Part shown: positions 51,451 to 63,391 of the stretch, in pieces
Layout of the letters: each line of letters starts with the position of its first letter
Numbering within the stretch: position 1 is the stretch's first letter
NCBI GenBank assembly: GCA_000710935.1
Contig: BAYV01000005.1
Span: 1 to 64,000 of the forward strand
Length of the DNA: 64,000 bases
Direction: 5' to 3'
Origin: Iodidimonas nitroreducens
Lineage (GTDB): Bacteria; Pseudomonadota; Alphaproteobacteria; Sphingomonadales; Rhodothalassiaceae
Notes under the pieces: model-generated
Databases searched by the model: none
What the model saw: only the letters and a program-made list of their open reading frames with translations
Told to the model about the DNA's origin: nothing
Position numbers and translations under genes: made by a program

Positions 51451-54114
51451 TCAAACATCAAGGGTTGCCCCGGTCAAGCGGACGATTTCTTGCGCCAGAA
51501 CCGAAAGATTGACCGGCTTTTCCACATAGCCATTCATTCCGGCCTCCACATAGCGTTCTTTATCCTGTTCCATGGCATTGGCGGTGAGGGCGATGATCGG
51601 AATTTCGGCCCGCCCGTTATCCAGAGCCCGAATGGCCCGAGCCGCTTCCACCCCATCCATATTGGGCATATTGGCATCCATCAGGATAATATCCCAAGGC
51701 CCGCATTTCACCCGATCCAGGGCTTCCGCGCCATCGGCCACCACTTCAAAATCGACATTCCAGCCTTCCAGAATGGCCGCCATCAAATTTTGATTGAGCT
51801 GATTATCATCCGCCACCAGCACCCGGATGCGATCAGATAAAACCGGCGCGGGCTTCACTGCGGATGCCTTCTGGGCACCATCACAAAAAGCTTTAGATGC
51901 CGATTCGGCTGAGGGGGCGTTAGCGGATACGGGTGCGCTTTTTTTGCGATCATCAGACGCGCACTCTTGATCCTGATCCGCGCAATCAAATGGCAAAGTG
52001 AACCAGAAGCGGCTGCCCACGCCTTCTTCGCTGTCAAAGCCGATTTCGCCGCCCATTCTGGAAACCAATTGGAAACAGATATGCAAACCAAGCCCGGTGC
52101 CCCGCAATCCCCCGGCGGTCCCCAATTCCCCATGATTATACTGCTCGAACAGATGATCACGCATGGCAGGTGAAATGCCCGGGCCGCTATCCTGGACCAT
52201 CAGGCGTAAATGCTTTTTCCCGCTTTTGGAATCATTTTGGCGTTTGGCATCAACAAGATCGACCTCTATATCGATTCCCCCGCTTTCGGTGAATTTCAAA
52301 GCGTTGGAAATCAGATTATAAAGCACCTGCTGAATCCGTACGGGATCGATCATCAGATGGGTGGGCACATCGGATGCCGTACTGATCGAGAAGGACAGCC
52401 CCTTTTCCCGGGCATTGGGGGCCCAGAAATCCTGAAATTCATCGCAAAGCGCCCGAATATCGACTTTTTCCACCTTGAGTTCGATCCGCCCGGCCTCGAT
52501 TTTCGTGCTATCGAGCAGATCGTTCAAAATCGATAAAAGCGCCGAGCCTGAACGATACATCGCGGCCAGATGTTTTTTATGGGCGTCATCCAGATCGGCT
52601 TTCAACAAAATCTGCGCGCCCCCCAAAATGCCATTCAAGGGCGTTCGCAGTTCATGGGATGTCACCGCCAGCAGATCACTTTTCGCCTTATTGGCTTTGG
52701 CCAGCGCTTCTTTCGCCTGCTCCAGTTCCATCGCCTTTTGGGCCGCTTCGCGCCGCGCCCGGATCGATGATCGCAGGCTGATGCCAAGGCCCGCCGATAT
52801 CAGCAAAAGAAGGATCACGCCGATCCCTGCCATCTGCCGAATGACTTGCTCCCGCTCGAGTTGATCCATCCTGATCCGCTGTTCACGATTCAGATCGGCA
52901 ATGGCCTGCTCGCGATCCGCCAGATCATATTCCGTTTGCAACAAGGACAGGCGATAATCACTTTCACGATTGAAAATCTGATCCTTCAAAGCCAGATGAT
53001 CATCCAGATGATCCAGCGCCAATTGCAGGCGCCCGGCGCGGCGATCAATATCGCTAAGCAAAAGATGAATATCGCGCAATCGCTTATTATCAGCGCTTTC
53101 AAGGGCAATAGCCAAAGCCTTTTCTGCAAGGCTCTGCGCCTTTTCCAGATCCCCCTGATCAAGGGCAATGCGCGAAAGGAAGAAGTAATTATCGCTTGAA
53201 ATCGATAAAAGATTGAGACTTTTAGAGACTTCGAGGCTTTTTTCAAGATAAGGGATCGCCTCGTCAATGCGGCCCAGATCAACCAAAGCTTCGCCGGTAT
53301 TATGAAAGCTGTGGGCGATATAAAGCGGGCTTTCCGCAGTCAGGGCCACACGGCGTCCTTCTTGCAAAAGCACAAGAGCCTCATCGGCATCCCCGGATTC
53401 CAACATTACATAGGATAAATTGACAAAAAGCCGCGCCATGAGCAGCAGATCGCCATAGACTCGCGCCCTTTCCAAAGCTTCAACCAAACCTGTTCGCGCT
53501 TCCTCCAGATCTTCGGCCAGGGCATGAACGGTGGCGAGATTGGTCAGGGATTCAATAATCCCCGATTCCTGACCAAGCTTGCGCCGGATATCAAGGGCGC
53601 GACGCAGGCTGATCACCGCCATATCCATCTCGCCAAGACGCGTATAGGCCGTACCCAAAGAATCCTGAGCCATTGCCAGATCGGGCCCCTCCACCCCTTC
53701 GAGCAAGGCCAGATCAGAGGCTTTCAAGCCATAATCACGCGCATCGATGAAGCGGCCCATGCGGGTATAAGCCCGGGCCATCAGAGCCATCGCCCTGACC
53801 TGGAGGGACGATAGTTGGCCCCCTTCATCTTCAGATGTGGCAGACAAAAGAGCCAAAGCCTTTTCGGCATAATCAAGAGATAAAAGCGGATTGCTATCAC
53901 GCAGAGTGACCGCTGCCGCCAATAAGGATGAGGCCGATGCGGGGTCGAGCAATTCCGGGCTTTGGGTGACAAACGCGGCAATGGTTTCCGATTGCACAGC
54001 AGGCTGCGCCCATGTCTTTTGCAGCGGCCAATTCAAAAGGCCGCCAAGCAATAAAAGGAGGCCCAAAATGCCCTTGCTAAAGCCTTTGATCATGCCGGGC
54101 CGAACCCCGTTCAT
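51451..54114 (-). CDS. TPR-containing hybrid histidine kinase with receiver (887 aa)
   Basis: N-terminal signal or anchor, then a large periplasmic region of repeated 40-residue TPR units (about residues 60-400), a coiled coil, one membrane segment (about 430-450), and the His487 box Thr-Ser-His-Glu-Leu-Arg-Thr-Pro-Leu. The ATPase domain (Asn-Leu-Ile-Ser-Asn-Ala-Leu-Lys-Phe; Gly-Thr-Gly-Leu-Gly-Leu) is followed by a receiver with Met-Asp-Ala-Asn-Met-Pro. TPRs in place of a usual ligand-binding sensor suggest protein-protein input. Start unclear: ATG 54114 taken, with 54093 (ATG) and 54147 (GTG) possible. No phosphotransfer partner adjacent. Confidence 0.9.
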   Translation of the reverse strand: MNGVRPGMIKGFSKGILGLLLLLGGLLNWPLQKTWAQPAVQSETIAAFVTQSPELLDPASASSLLAAAVTLRDSNPLLSLDYAEKALALLSATSEDEGGQLSSLQVRAMALMARAYTRMGRFIDARDYGLKASDLALLEGVEGPDLAMAQDSLGTAYTRLGEMDMAVISLRRALDIRRKLGQESGIIESLTNLATVHALAEDLEEARTGLVEALERARVYGDLLLMARLFVNLSYVMLESGDADEALVLLQEGRRVALTAESPLYIAHSFHNTGEALVDLGRIDEAIPYLEKSLEVSKSLNLLSISSDNYFFLSRIALDQGDLEKAQSLAEKALAIALESADNKRLRDIHLLLSDIDRRAGRLQLALDHLDDHLALKDQIFNRESDYRLSLLQTEYDLADREQAIADLNREQRIRMDQLEREQVIRQMAGIGVILLLLISAGLGISLRSSIRARREAAQKAMELEQAKEALAKANKAKSDLLAVTSHELRTPLNGILGGAQILLKADLDDAHKKHLAAMYRSGSALLSILNDLLDSTKIEAGRIELKVEKVDIRALCDEFQDFWAPNAREKGLSFSISTASDVPTHLMIDPVRIQQVLYNLISNALKFTESGGIDIEVDLVDAKRQNDSKSGKKHLRLMVQDSGPGISPAMRDHLFEQYNHGELGTAGGLRGTGLGLHICFQLVSRMGGEIGFDSEEGVGSRFWFTLPFDCADQDQECASDDRKKSAPVSANAPSAESASKAFCDGAQKASAVKPAPVLSDRIRVLVADDNQLNQNLMAAILEGWNVDFEVVADGAEALDRVKCGPWDIILMDANMPNMDGVEAARAIRALDNGRAEIPIIALTANAMEQDKERYVEAGMNGYVEKPVNLSVLAQEIVRLTGATLDV

Positions 54115-54305
54115 TGGATGCCGATAGCCAACGGCCAAAATTGCCACAAAAATATATGATCCCGCAAATAATCATGCTCACCACCTTAGGTTCGCATGAA
54201 AATCATTTCGGAATGCTTAAATATCCCGGTCTGCTGACGATCCCGGCCACGCCTTTTCCCGCCATCCGGGGCTAATCTGGGGTCTGGTGGATATTGGGTC
54301 ATATT

Positions 54306-54353
54306 GAATTGAGGGCGGGGCCGTGGGGAATGGCTGCCCCCACGCCTCAATTC
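54306..54353 (-). terminator. Long hairpin after the chemoreceptor gene
   Basis: GAATTGAGG (54306-54314) pairs with CCTCAATTC (54345-54353), and CGTGGGG (54322-54328) with CCCCACG (54338-54344), leaving a one-sided bulge. It starts 5 bp after the chemoreceptor stop. No T-run, so factor-independent termination is only probable. Confidence 0.6.
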
Positions 54354-54358
54354 TATGA

Positions 54359-56590
54359 TCAGCTCGCGCGGATGGATTCGAGGAACCGTTCCACCTGGCT
54401 GCGCAATTCGCCGGATTCGCGGCTCAAGGATTTGGCCGAGCCCAGAACCTGATTGGCGGCCGCCCCGTTGCTGGCCGCCCCCTCATTCAGACTGGCCATA
54501 TCGCGGGAAATATCCTGCGCCCCAGCGGAAACCTCGGCCACATTGCGGGCAATTTCCTGGGTTGAGGCATCCTGCTCCTCAACAGCCGAGGCAATCGACA
54601 CCGCCGTTGTATCGATCTCCGAAATGATCAGGCGAATCGCCTCGATAGCATCGACGGTTTTCTTGGTGGCATCCTGCATGCCCGAGATCTGTTCCGAAAT
54701 GTCATTGGTGGCTTTGGCCGTTTGGGTGGCAAGGGATTTCACTTCGCTCGCCACCACCGCAAAGCCTTTACCGGCTTCCCCGGCACGGGCGGCTTCGATG
54801 GTCGCATTCAGCGCCAGCAAATTGGTTTGATCGGCAATATCATTGATCAGATTGACCACATCCCCGATGCGCTGAGCGGCATCGACGAGTTCGCGAATAT
54901 CGCCCGAGGCCCGTTCGGTGCGCTGCACGGCATCCCGCGCCGATGTGCTGGATTGGTTGGTTTGCGAAGCGATTTCACGAACACTTGCCGAAAGCTGCTC
55001 GGCGGCACTGGCCACCATCTGCAGGCTATTCGTGGCATGGTCCGCGGTGGTTGAGACCACCTTGGCACGGCCGGCATTGTCCTCTGCGGTTTCCGTCAGG
55101 CCCAGTGCGGCGCCTTCCATCTCACCTGCTGCCTGGCTCAGATTATCCACCAGCTTCATCACTGAAGCTTCAAAGCTATCGGCCAGTTCCAGCATCTCAG
55201 CCTGACGCGCTTTTCTTTGTTCTTCTTCCAGTTCCAGTTCCCGCTTACGCTGCTTTTCTTCGCGTTCACGGGCCACCCGCTCGGCTTCTTCATTTTTGAT
55301 GCGCTGACGCTCTTCGGCTTCATGCTGCTCTTTTTCCAAGCGGATCTTGTCGATGGCATTGTCCTTGAACACCTGCACGCTTTTAGCCATTTCGCCAACT
55401 TCGTCATTACGTTCCGTGCCGCGCACATCCACATCCAGATTGCCGGTAGACAGCGTTTTCATGATCCGCGACAGACCCACGATCGGCCCCACCACACGCT
55501 GGACCACCAGCCAGAAGGAAACAACACCAAGACCCAAAGTGAAGAACAGCAAGAACATAGAGTTCCAGAATTCTGCTGAGGCCTGGGATTCATTTTCTTC
55601 GAGTTCTGTCTGGGCAAGCTTGCCGGCTTCCTGAGCCAAAGTTTGCACCGGCGCCACGGCATTGGTCGCTTTTTCAATCCACAAAAGTGCCGTAAAGGGA
55701 ACAGGTTCGCCCAATTCCGCAGCGGCATAAACCTCATCGCGATCCATGGCGAATTGATCGAAAAACGCATCGCGCACATCATCAAGACGCGATTCCAGCG
55801 TATTTGAGACGAGAGAGCTATCGACAAGGCTTTGGATATCCTGCCAGGCCGCTTCCACCTGCCCGGTATAGCCGGTGACGATCTGTAGCATCAGGCTGGA
55901 CAAGGGCTGGCCCGAAGCCATGGATTCGCCAATGGTTGCCCAATCGCGCGAGGCATATTCCTGCATCCGCCAGAGCAGATATTTCAGCTGCCCGCTGGCC
56001 TGAACCGCAGGCTCGCTGGGGGGAAAACTATAGGTGACCGAAAGCCGGACATCGCGCAACCGATCAATCAGATCAGTGATGGCGTTGCCCACGGTGCGAT
56101 CGATGCGGCTTTCGCGGGATTGCGCGATCTGTGCCATGGCCGCATCCGCAGCGGGGCGAACAGCCATATAGGCTGAATAGGCATCCTGCATTGCCGATAT
56201 CTGGGCATCCTTGCCTTCATAGGCTGGCAAATCCTGGAGTTTTTGGCGGAAAATGCCATAAGCCTGATCAAAGCGGGCCCGTTCTTCGGTGATCATCTCG
56301 CGAAAACGGCGATCCGGGACGCTTTCAAAGGCAAGGGCCGTGCCCGATGCCCCCCGCTCGACCGCCAAAGCCAGCTTGGCTGTGGTGATCTGATCAACGG
56401 TTTCCCCTACATCCACCTGAAGCGATGCTTCCCGCTGATTTTTCATGGCATCCATGGCGGTCATGACGCCATCGAAAACCAAGATGATGACCAAAAGACC
56501 AACGATTGCCAGCAAGGAATTACGGATAGTCAGTATTTTTGTGAGAGAAGCAGATATCTGCTCCCGATTCCACTTCAACCCAGAAAACAT
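54359..56590 (-). CDS. Methyl-accepting chemotaxis protein (743 aa)
   Basis: Membrane segments at about 26-46 and 347-369 enclose a helical periplasmic sensor of about 300 residues that resembles the nitrate/nitrite-sensing type (Glu-Arg-Gly-Ala-Ser-Gly start). HAMP follows (about 370-425), then an unusually long Glu/Arg/Lys-rich coiled coil (about 425-480), and a signalling domain with the tip Glu-Ile-Ala-x-Gln-Thr-Asn-Leu-Leu-Ala-Leu-Asn-Ala-Thr-Ile-Glu-Ala. Ligand unknown. No che genes nearby. Confidence 0.93.
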   Translation of the reverse strand: MFSGLKWNREQISASLTKILTIRNSLLAIVGLLVIILVFDGVMTAMDAMKNQREASLQVDVGETVDQITTAKLALAVERGASGTALAFESVPDRRFREMITEERARFDQAYGIFRQKLQDLPAYEGKDAQISAMQDAYSAYMAVRPAADAAMAQIAQSRESRIDRTVGNAITDLIDRLRDVRLSVTYSFPPSEPAVQASGQLKYLLWRMQEYASRDWATIGESMASGQPLSSLMLQIVTGYTGQVEAAWQDIQSLVDSSLVSNTLESRLDDVRDAFFDQFAMDRDEVYAAAELGEPVPFTALLWIEKATNAVAPVQTLAQEAGKLAQTELEENESQASAEFWNSMFLLFFTLGLGVVSFWLVVQRVVGPIVGLSRIMKTLSTGNLDVDVRGTERNDEVGEMAKSVQVFKDNAIDKIRLEKEQHEAEERQRIKNEEAERVAREREEKQRKRELELEEEQRKARQAEMLELADSFEASVMKLVDNLSQAAGEMEGAALGLTETAEDNAGRAKVVSTTADHATNSLQMVASAAEQLSASVREIASQTNQSSTSARDAVQRTERASGDIRELVDAAQRIGDVVNLINDIADQTNLLALNATIEAARAGEAGKGFAVVASEVKSLATQTAKATNDISEQISGMQDATKKTVDAIEAIRLIISEIDTTAVSIASAVEEQDASTQEIARNVAEVSAGAQDISRDMASLNEGAASNGAAANQVLGSAKSLSRESGELRSQVERFLESIRAS

Positions 56591-56750
56591 TCAGTTGACC
56601 CCAATTGCCATTATCCCGCAAACACGACCCTTGGTGGGCGCATGCCTGCCGTGTCCATCAATTCTGCCCAAAGAATGCCAAATTGATATTAAAGAACACT
56701 AAACAATCGAAATCAGCTTTGAGCATAAAGACTGGGAAAAACGGCCAGGA

Positions 56751-58553
56751 TCAGGAATCGCCCATCTTGAGAGCGGCAATAAAGGCATCGTGGGGGATTT
56801 CCACCTTGCCATAGGTGCGCATGCGCTTTTTTCCGGCCTTTTGTTTTTCCAGCAACTTGCGCTTGCGCGAAACATCGCCCCCATAACATTTCGCCGTAAC
56901 ATCCTTGCGCAGGGCGGAAATGGTTTCCCGCGCCACCACCTTGCCGCCAATGGCCGCCTGAATGGGAATCTTGAACATCTGCCGGGGGATCAGATCCTTC
57001 AACCGTTCGCACAGGCCCCGCCCCCGGCTTTCCGCCTGACTGCGATGGACCAGCATAGCGAGTGCATCCACCGGCTCGGCATTAACAAGAATCGACAGCT
57101 TCACCAGATCGCTGCGGCGATATTCCTTCATATGATAATCAAAGCTGGCATAGCCACGGCTCACGGATTTCAGCCGATCATAGAAATCATAAACCACTTC
57201 ATTAAGGGGCAATTCATAGATCAGCATGGCGCGAGCCCCGGCATAGGTGAGCTGTTTCTGGATGCCCCGGCGATCTTCACATAATTTCAAAACCGCCCCT
57301 AAATGCTCATCAGGAAGCATGATGGTGGCTTCAATCCAGGGTTCCTCGATATGATCGACTCGGACGGCCTCGGGCATATCGGCGGGATTATGCAATTCGA
57401 TCAGGCTGCCATCGGTTTTATGGATCTTGTAAACCACCGAGGGGCTGGTGGTGATGAGATCGAGATTGAATTCGCGATAAAGCCGTTCCTGAATGATTTC
57501 CAGATGCAGCATCCCCAGAAATCCGCAGCGAAAACCAAAGCCCAAAGCGGCCGAGCTTTCCGCCTCGAATTCAAAGCTGGCATCATTCAAGCGCAATTTA
57601 TGAAGGCTCTCGCGCAGATGCTCGAAATCGGCAGCATCGGCAGGAAAAAGCCCGCAAAAAACCACAGATTGTGATGGCTTAAAGCCGGGGAGTGCCTTTT
57701 CGCACGGCCGTTTCGCTTCCGTTATGGTGTCGCCCACATTGGTATCGGCCACTTCCTTGATGCCGGCCGTGATAAAGCCGATCTCGCCCGGGCCTAAGCT
57801 TTCCACCGGAGTTTTCTTTGGGCTGAAAATCCCCACGCGATCCACCGGATGCTCGGCCCCGGTGGCCATCATCTGCATCATCATGCCTTTTTTCATCTGG
57901 CCATCGATGACCCGGACCAGCACCACAACCCCAAGATAGGGATCATACCAGCTATCCACCAAAAGCGCTTTCAGGGGCTTTGCTATATCCCCTTTGGGGG
58001 CGGGCAGGCGATGCACCAGCGCTTCCAGTACATCCACCACCCCCTCACCGGTTTTTGCGGAAACGGAAATCGCCTCCGAGGCATCGATGCCGATCACATC
58101 CTCGATCTGGCTGCGCACCCGTTCGGGCTCAGCCGCAGGCAGATCGATCTTGTTCAAAACCGGGACCACTTCATGATCCACCTCGATGGCCTGATAAACA
58201 TTGGCCAGAGTTTGCGCTTCCACGCCCTGGCTTGCATCCACCACCAGAAGCGATCCTTCGCAGGCTTTCAAGGAGCGCGAGACTTCATAAGCGAAATCCA
58301 CATGGCCGGGCGTATCCATCAGATTGAGGATATAGGTTTCGCCATCCCGGGCGCGATATTCCAAACGCACGGTCTGCGCCTTGATGGTGATCCCACGTTC
58401 GCGCTCGATATCCATGGAATCGAGCACCTGTTCTTTCATTTCGCGGCTCGTCAATCCCCCGCATTCCTGAATCAAGCGATCAGCAAGGGTGGATTTTCCA
58501 TGATCGATATGGGCGATGATGGCGAAATTTCGGATATTTTGAAGTTTTGTCAT
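56751..58553 (-). CDS. lepA: Elongation factor 4 LepA (600 aa)
   Basis: A ribosomal GTPase that back-translocates stalled ribosomes. G1 His-Ile-Asp-His-Gly-Lys-Ser-Thr, G3 Asp-Thr-Pro-Gly-His-Val-Asp-Phe, G4 Asn-Lys-Ile-Asp-Leu are present, and the C-terminal LepA domain ends with Lys-x-Gly-x-Lys-Arg-Met-Arg-x-Tyr-Gly. ATG 58553 gives the usual 600 residues; a longer frame from 58589 is rejected. Confidence 0.97.
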   Translation of the reverse strand: MTKLQNIRNFAIIAHIDHGKSTLADRLIQECGGLTSREMKEQVLDSMDIERERGITIKAQTVRLEYRARDGETYILNLMDTPGHVDFAYEVSRSLKACEGSLLVVDASQGVEAQTLANVYQAIEVDHEVVPVLNKIDLPAAEPERVRSQIEDVIGIDASEAISVSAKTGEGVVDVLEALVHRLPAPKGDIAKPLKALLVDSWYDPYLGVVVLVRVIDGQMKKGMMMQMMATGAEHPVDRVGIFSPKKTPVESLGPGEIGFITAGIKEVADTNVGDTITEAKRPCEKALPGFKPSQSVVFCGLFPADAADFEHLRESLHKLRLNDASFEFEAESSAALGFGFRCGFLGMLHLEIIQERLYREFNLDLITTSPSVVYKIHKTDGSLIELHNPADMPEAVRVDHIEEPWIEATIMLPDEHLGAVLKLCEDRRGIQKQLTYAGARAMLIYELPLNEVVYDFYDRLKSVSRGYASFDYHMKEYRRSDLVKLSILVNAEPVDALAMLVHRSQAESRGRGLCERLKDLIPRQMFKIPIQAAIGGKVVARETISALRKDVTAKCYGGDVSRKRKLLEKQKAGKKRMRTYGKVEIPHDAFIAALKMGDS

Positions 58554-58625
58554 GAAGCGTGATATAGCGCCCATCGCCTGCCGCGCCAAGGTGCGATCAT
58601 CATCAGGGAGACGATTTGTGCGATG

Positions 58626-59663
58626 TCACCAATCCGATAGCATCGATGGCTTTTCAGATCGCTTGCTGGCCAGAATGCGCCACAGCCGCAGATCGCCGCT
58701 TTCCAGCATCCGGGCGCGGTTCGACCAGAATTCGGCTTCCTTCAAAAGCGCCTTCAACAGATCTTCGCTATCTTCTTTTCGGGCTAATTGCGCCGCCACC
58801 TTATCGGCACCTGCCCATGCCCGATTGATCAGATCGATATAGGTGGCCGATACATCTTCATTCACCCGCACATTGAACCGCGCCTTTTTCACCAGCCCTG
58901 CCAGTTCCTGCGCTGTCACCATATAGGGGCGGCGTTTTTCCGATTCTTTGTCGCGCCAGGTGCGGAAGCTTTCCTTGCCCGAGACCTGATCGGACCCCAG
59001 CACGAAATCGGTGATCAAAAACAGGCCCGATGGTTTGAGATGTTCTTCCACAAGACCCAGAATATTGGCTTTGTTTTCGATGGTAAACAGGCTTTCCTTG
59101 GCCAAAGCCCGATCGAAATGGCGGCCGAACCCTTCCGTGGAACCAGTTGAATAATGTCTGACATCGGCTTTTTTGGCGAGACCCGCCATCAGTGATTTTT
59201 CATTGGCCAGCTTCACCAGCCGCTCGGATGTTTCATAGCCCGTGACCCAGGTGCCATATTTATCGGCCAGCGTGCGCGCCGGACCGCCCAGATTGGCCCC
59301 GATTTCAAGCAGGCTCATTTCCGGCGAAAGCGCCAAAAGCTTGCACATGGAAATGATATGTTCGGGGCCACCCGGCCCGCAATAGCCTTCGCCCCAGATA
59401 TATTGGGCTATCTCGACCCGATTGGCATCCCAGGGATCAAAGGGAAGCTCCAGATCATCGGGAGTGACATCGGATGGCGCGTCCCGGGGGGGGGATTTGG
59501 GCTCGGCTTCTGCCGCAGGCGCGGGTGGCGACGGGGCAGCAGCGGCGCGCTTTTTATCCAGATAGTTTGCGAACTCGACAGGATCATAACCTTCCCACCA
59601 AGCTTTCAGCCATATTTTGAACGGCACGGATCGTACCGCCTTGTTTTGCCCGGCTGTCGCCAT
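58626..59663 (-). CDS. SAM-dependent methyltransferase (345 aa)
   Basis: A class I methyltransferase fold: motif I Leu-Leu-Glu-Ile-Gly-Ala-Asn-Leu-Gly-Gly-Pro-Ala-Arg, then Gly-Tyr-Glu-Thr-Ser (motif post I) and a Phe-Asp-Arg-Ala-Leu-Ala-Lys-Glu-Ser-Leu-Phe element, with a helical C-terminus. A Pro/Ala-rich linker of about 40 residues (about 40-70) precedes the core. Substrate unknown; methyltransferases with this layout include some lipid-directed types. It lies between lepA and pheT, transcribed in the same direction. Confidence 0.82.
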   Translation of the reverse strand: MATAGQNKAVRSVPFKIWLKAWWEGYDPVEFANYLDKKRAAAAPSPPAPAAEAEPKSPPRDAPSDVTPDDLELPFDPWDANRVEIAQYIWGEGYCGPGGPEHIISMCKLLALSPEMSLLEIGANLGGPARTLADKYGTWVTGYETSERLVKLANEKSLMAGLAKKADVRHYSTGSTEGFGRHFDRALAKESLFTIENKANILGLVEEHLKPSGLFLITDFVLGSDQVSGKESFRTWRDKESEKRRPYMVTAQELAGLVKKARFNVRVNEDVSATYIDLINRAWAGADKVAAQLARKEDSEDLLKALLKEAEFWSNRARMLESGDLRLWRILASKRSEKPSMLSDW

Positions 59664-59769
59664 TTTGAATAAGAACCTGCCGCTTTCCCGTTCTGATTGC
59701 TACATCTGCCTGTCCTTGGGCGTGACAGCATTATACCCACTATCATCATGGAAAATAGTTAGGACTTTC

Positions 59770-62160
59770 TTAGCGACGAAGGATGCCCCCGGTTGCTTTT
59801 TCCACGGCCATGATGATCTTGCCAGCGATGATTTCAATATCCGCGTCTGTGAAGGTTTTTTCAAGGGGTTGCAACCGGGCAGCGATGGCCACCGATTTCT
59901 GATCGGGCTCGATCCCCTTGCCCTCATAAATATCGAAAACATCAATGCCGGTGATATGGACCTTATCGGCGGTGCGCGCCGCCCGCACAAGATTGGCCAC
60001 AGGCATTTCACGTGGGAGCAGGAAAGCGAAATCGCGGGAGACAACAGGCAGGTTCGAGCGCTGCAAAGCCGGACGGGCGCGGCCCGATTTGGCCTTGGGC
60101 TGCGGGATTTCATCCAGAAACACTTCCATGCCCACCATCGGGCCTTTCAGATCGAGCGCTAAAAGAATGCGGGGATGAACCTCGCCAAAAGCCGCCAATA
60201 TCCGCTTTGGCCCCAAACGCAAGGTGCCCGAACGGCCGGGATGATACCAATCCGGCGCCTCGCCAAAAACCTGCAGATTATCCACCGGGGCCCCCGCCGC
60301 TTCCAGAGCGGCCAGGGCATCGGCCTTGGCATCATAGGCATCCACCGGGCCCGCCTTGGTGCGCCAATGGCGCGGCCCGCTTTGGCCCGCCCGCAGGCTG
60401 GCGGCCACCAGCCGCTGATCCTTTGGCTCCAAGCCCTGATAATCGGGGCCAACCTCAAACAAAGCGATCTGCTCAACCCCGCGATCGCGGTTTTTCGCTG
60501 CCGCCTGCATCAGATTAGGAAGAATGGACGGGCGCATCATATCAAGCTCGGACGAGATCGGATTTTCCAGCAAAAGCCGATCCGACCCACCAAAAATCCG
60601 CCCGATCCGGCTTTCCATGAACGACCATGTAACCGCTTCAAACAGCCCTTCATGGGCCAAACGGCGCTTGACCGCCCCCGCCCGTGTCTGCGCAAGATTG
60701 AGGGTTGGTCGCGCTACATCGACCAGGCGTGGCAGGCTTGTGGAGGGGACCTTGTCATAGCCTTCGATGCGCAAAATTTCTTCCACCAGATCGGCTTCGC
60801 CATCGATATCGGGGCGCCATTCCGGCACATCGATGACCACGCCATCCGTTTCATCGCGCCAGCTAAAACCAAGCCGGTCCAAAATCTCGCGCGATCGCGT
60901 TCTGGGCACATCCAATCCCCCCAAAGAAGCCACCCGTTGGGGATCAAAGCACACGGCTTTATGGGCTGCGGGAGGATGACCCGCCATCACCACCGTGCTT
61001 GGGCTGCCGCCTGCCAGATCGAGGATCATTCTGGTCGCAAGATCAAGGCCCCAGCGCACTGATGTGGGATCAACCCCGCGTTCAAAGCGATAGCGGGCAT
61101 CCGATTCAAGGCCATGCAACCGCCCGGTGCGGGCGATCCCAACCGGCTCGAACCATGCAGCTTCAACCAGCACATCAACAGTTTCATCCGAAACGCCCGA
61201 TGCCGATCCGCCGATCACCCCGCCAAAGCCCAAGGGGCCATTCTCATCAGCGATGAGGCACTCGCCGCCCTGCGTTTCATAGCTTTGGCCATCAAGGGCT
61301 GCCACGTTTTCGCCGGGTTGAGCCAAACGAACGCGCACGGGCGCGCCGATTTTCGCCGCATCATAAACATGAAGGGGCCGGGCGCGATCAAATGTGATAT
61401 AATTGGTGATATCAACAAGCACCGAAATCGGCCGCAAGCCGATGGCCTTTAGCCTGTTTTGCAGCCATTGCGGGCTTTGGCCATTGCGCACGCCCCGGAT
61501 CAGCCGCCCGGCAAAGACCGGGCAGGCCTCCACCGCATCGATCTCGATGGCGATGGGGCAGGGATAATCGCCCTCGATCACGTCGATGGCGGGGGTGATC
61601 ACCCGCCCCAAACCGGCCGCTGCCAGATCGCGGGCGATCCCTGCAACCCCCAAAGCATCGGGGCGATTGGGGGTGATGGCGATTTCGATCACCGGATCAT
61701 CGAGCCCGGCGATTTCCGCAAAAGACGCACCGATGGGGGCATCGGAGGCCAGTTCGATGATCCCGTCATGCTCATCGGACAGCATCATTTCCCGTTCCGA
61801 ACACAGCATGCCCGCGCTTTCCACGCCACGGATTTTCGTGGGCTTCAAGGTCAGATCGATCCCCGGCACATAAGAGCCCGGCGGCGCAAAAACACCTTTC
61901 ATCCCGGCTTTGGCATTGGGCGCACCACAGACCACCTGAATGATCCCGGCACCGGTATCCACCTTGCACACACGCAGGCGGTCAGCATCGGGATGGGGTT
62001 CGGCCGAAATCACATGGGCCACTTTGAAAGGGGCCAGCGCCACCCGGGGATCATCGATGGATTCAACCTCCAGCCCGATGCGGGTGAGGGTGTCGGCGAT
62101 GGTTTCCAGGCTGGCATCGGTGTCCAGATGCTGCTTCAGCCACGAATAAGTAAATTTCAT
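59770..62160 (-). CDS. pheT: Phenylalanyl-tRNA synthetase beta chain (796 aa)
   Basis: The tRNA-binding and editing subunit. Start Lys-Phe-Thr-Tyr-Ser-Trp-Leu and the EMAP-like tRNA-binding domain (about 40-150), then B3/B4 editing domains, B5, core and the C-terminal anticodon-binding domain. Length matches. It overlaps pheS by 4 bp. Confidence 0.97.
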   Translation of the reverse strand: MKFTYSWLKQHLDTDASLETIADTLTRIGLEVESIDDPRVALAPFKVAHVISAEPHPDADRLRVCKVDTGAGIIQVVCGAPNAKAGMKGVFAPPGSYVPGIDLTLKPTKIRGVESAGMLCSEREMMLSDEHDGIIELASDAPIGASFAEIAGLDDPVIEIAITPNRPDALGVAGIARDLAAAGLGRVITPAIDVIEGDYPCPIAIEIDAVEACPVFAGRLIRGVRNGQSPQWLQNRLKAIGLRPISVLVDITNYITFDRARPLHVYDAAKIGAPVRVRLAQPGENVAALDGQSYETQGGECLIADENGPLGFGGVIGGSASGVSDETVDVLVEAAWFEPVGIARTGRLHGLESDARYRFERGVDPTSVRWGLDLATRMILDLAGGSPSTVVMAGHPPAAHKAVCFDPQRVASLGGLDVPRTRSREILDRLGFSWRDETDGVVIDVPEWRPDIDGEADLVEEILRIEGYDKVPSTSLPRLVDVARPTLNLAQTRAGAVKRRLAHEGLFEAVTWSFMESRIGRIFGGSDRLLLENPISSELDMMRPSILPNLMQAAAKNRDRGVEQIALFEVGPDYQGLEPKDQRLVAASLRAGQSGPRHWRTKAGPVDAYDAKADALAALEAAGAPVDNLQVFGEAPDWYHPGRSGTLRLGPKRILAAFGEVHPRILLALDLKGPMVGMEVFLDEIPQPKAKSGRARPALQRSNLPVVSRDFAFLLPREMPVANLVRAARTADKVHITGIDVFDIYEGKGIEPDQKSVAIAARLQPLEKTFTDADIEIIAGKIIMAVEKATGGILRR

Positions 62161-63239
62161 TTTGCAAGCCCTTTTGAAAGTCCACCGGCAAGGGTCGGCA
62201 CGTCCAGCGGCGCGAAGCCATAATGATCGAGCCAGCGGCTATCGCCCTCGAAAAAGGGCCGAAGATCGGTCATCCCATATTTCAGCATGGCCAGCCGATC
62301 AAGCCCTGCCCCAAAGGCAAAGCCCTGATACACTGTGGGATCAAGCCCGCAGGCGCTGAGCACCCGGGCATTGACCATGCCGCAGCCCAGAACTTCGAGC
62401 CAATCATCCCCTTCGCCCACAATCAATTCGCCATCGCGCCAGGCACAATTGATATCCACCTCCGCCGAAGGTTCGGTGAAGGGAAAATAGCTGGGGCGAA
62501 AGCGCATGATCACGCGATCCACCTCGAAAAAGGCACTGAGCCAGGCTTCAAGGCAGCCCTTCAGATGGCCCATATGAATATCCCGGTCGATCACCAGGCC
62601 TTCCACCTGATGAAACATCGGGGTGTGGGTGGCATCAGAATCCGAGCGAAAGGTGCGGCCCGGGGCGATGATGCGGATGGGCGGTTTTTGCTCCAGCATC
62701 GTGCGAATCTGCACCGGGCTCGTGTGGGTTCGCAGCACCTTGCGCACACCGGCGTCATCAGGGCGCATGTAAAAGGTATCGTGCATCTGTCGGGCGGGGT
62801 GATGCTCGGGGATATTGAGCGCCGTAAAATTATGGAAATCATCCTCGATATGCGGGCCTTCGGCGACGGCAAAGCCCAGATCGGCAAAGACTTCCGACAA
62901 TTCATCAAGAACCTGCGTGATGGGATGAATCCGCCCCTGTGCCCGGGGGCTGATGGGCAGGGTCATATCCCATCCCTCGGCGGCCAGCCTTTGATTGATG
63001 GCGGCCTCCTCAAGGGCGGTTTTGCGCAGAGCGATGGCATCGGCAATCTTGTTTTTCAGATGATTGAGCGCCGGTCCCGCTGCCCGCCGATCATCGGGCG
63101 ACATGGTGCCCAGCTTTTTCATCTCAAGGGTTATGAGGCCTTTTTTCCCCAAAGCCTTCACCCGCACGGCCTCAAGGGCATCGCTTGATGCGGCGCTTTC
63201 GATCTCGGCCAAAAGGCTGCTTTCCAACTGCTCGTTCAT
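62157..63239 (-). CDS. pheS: Phenylalanyl-tRNA synthetase alpha chain (360 aa)
   Basis: The catalytic subunit. Class II motifs: Gly-Arg-Ile-His-Pro-Ile-Thr-Gln, motif 2 Arg-Thr-His-Thr-Ser-Pro-Val-Gln, Phe-Arg-Ser-Asp-x-Asp-Ala-Thr-His, motif 3 [10 protein letters not shown]. ATG 63239 fits the conserved N-terminal coiled coil; longer starts are rejected. Confidence 0.96.
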   Translation of the reverse strand: MNEQLESSLLAEIESAASSDALEAVRVKALGKKGLITLEMKKLGTMSPDDRRAAGPALNHLKNKIADAIALRKTALEEAAINQRLAAEGWDMTLPISPRAQGRIHPITQVLDELSEVFADLGFAVAEGPHIEDDFHNFTALNIPEHHPARQMHDTFYMRPDDAGVRKVLRTHTSPVQIRTMLEQKPPIRIIAPGRTFRSDSDATHTPMFHQVEGLVIDRDIHMGHLKGCLEAWLSAFFEVDRVIMRFRPSYFPFTEPSAEVDINCAWRDGELIVGEGDDWLEVLGCGMVNARVLSACGLDPTVYQGFAFGAGLDRLAMLKYGMTDLRPFFEGDSRWLDHYGFAPLDVPTLAGGLSKGLAK

Positions 63240-63328
63240 AAGGATGCTCGCTTGATGCTTGATAAAGGGGGCTTTTCGCGCTGAAGGAACCCGCGACCGC
63301 TTATACGCCATAAAGGCGCAAACGGCAA

Positions 63329-63356
63329 AAGGGGCTTCCCGGCCGGGAAGCCCCTT
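63329..63356 (-). terminator. Intrinsic terminator after rplT
   Basis: A perfect 28-bp palindrome with GGGGCTTCCC and GGGAAGCCCC arms. On the minus strand it is followed by TTTT. It lies 36 bp after the rplT stop and separates rpmI-rplT from pheST. Confidence 0.88.
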
Positions 63357-63391
63357 GATGACGGCGTAAAAGATCGGGTCCTAAGACCGGT

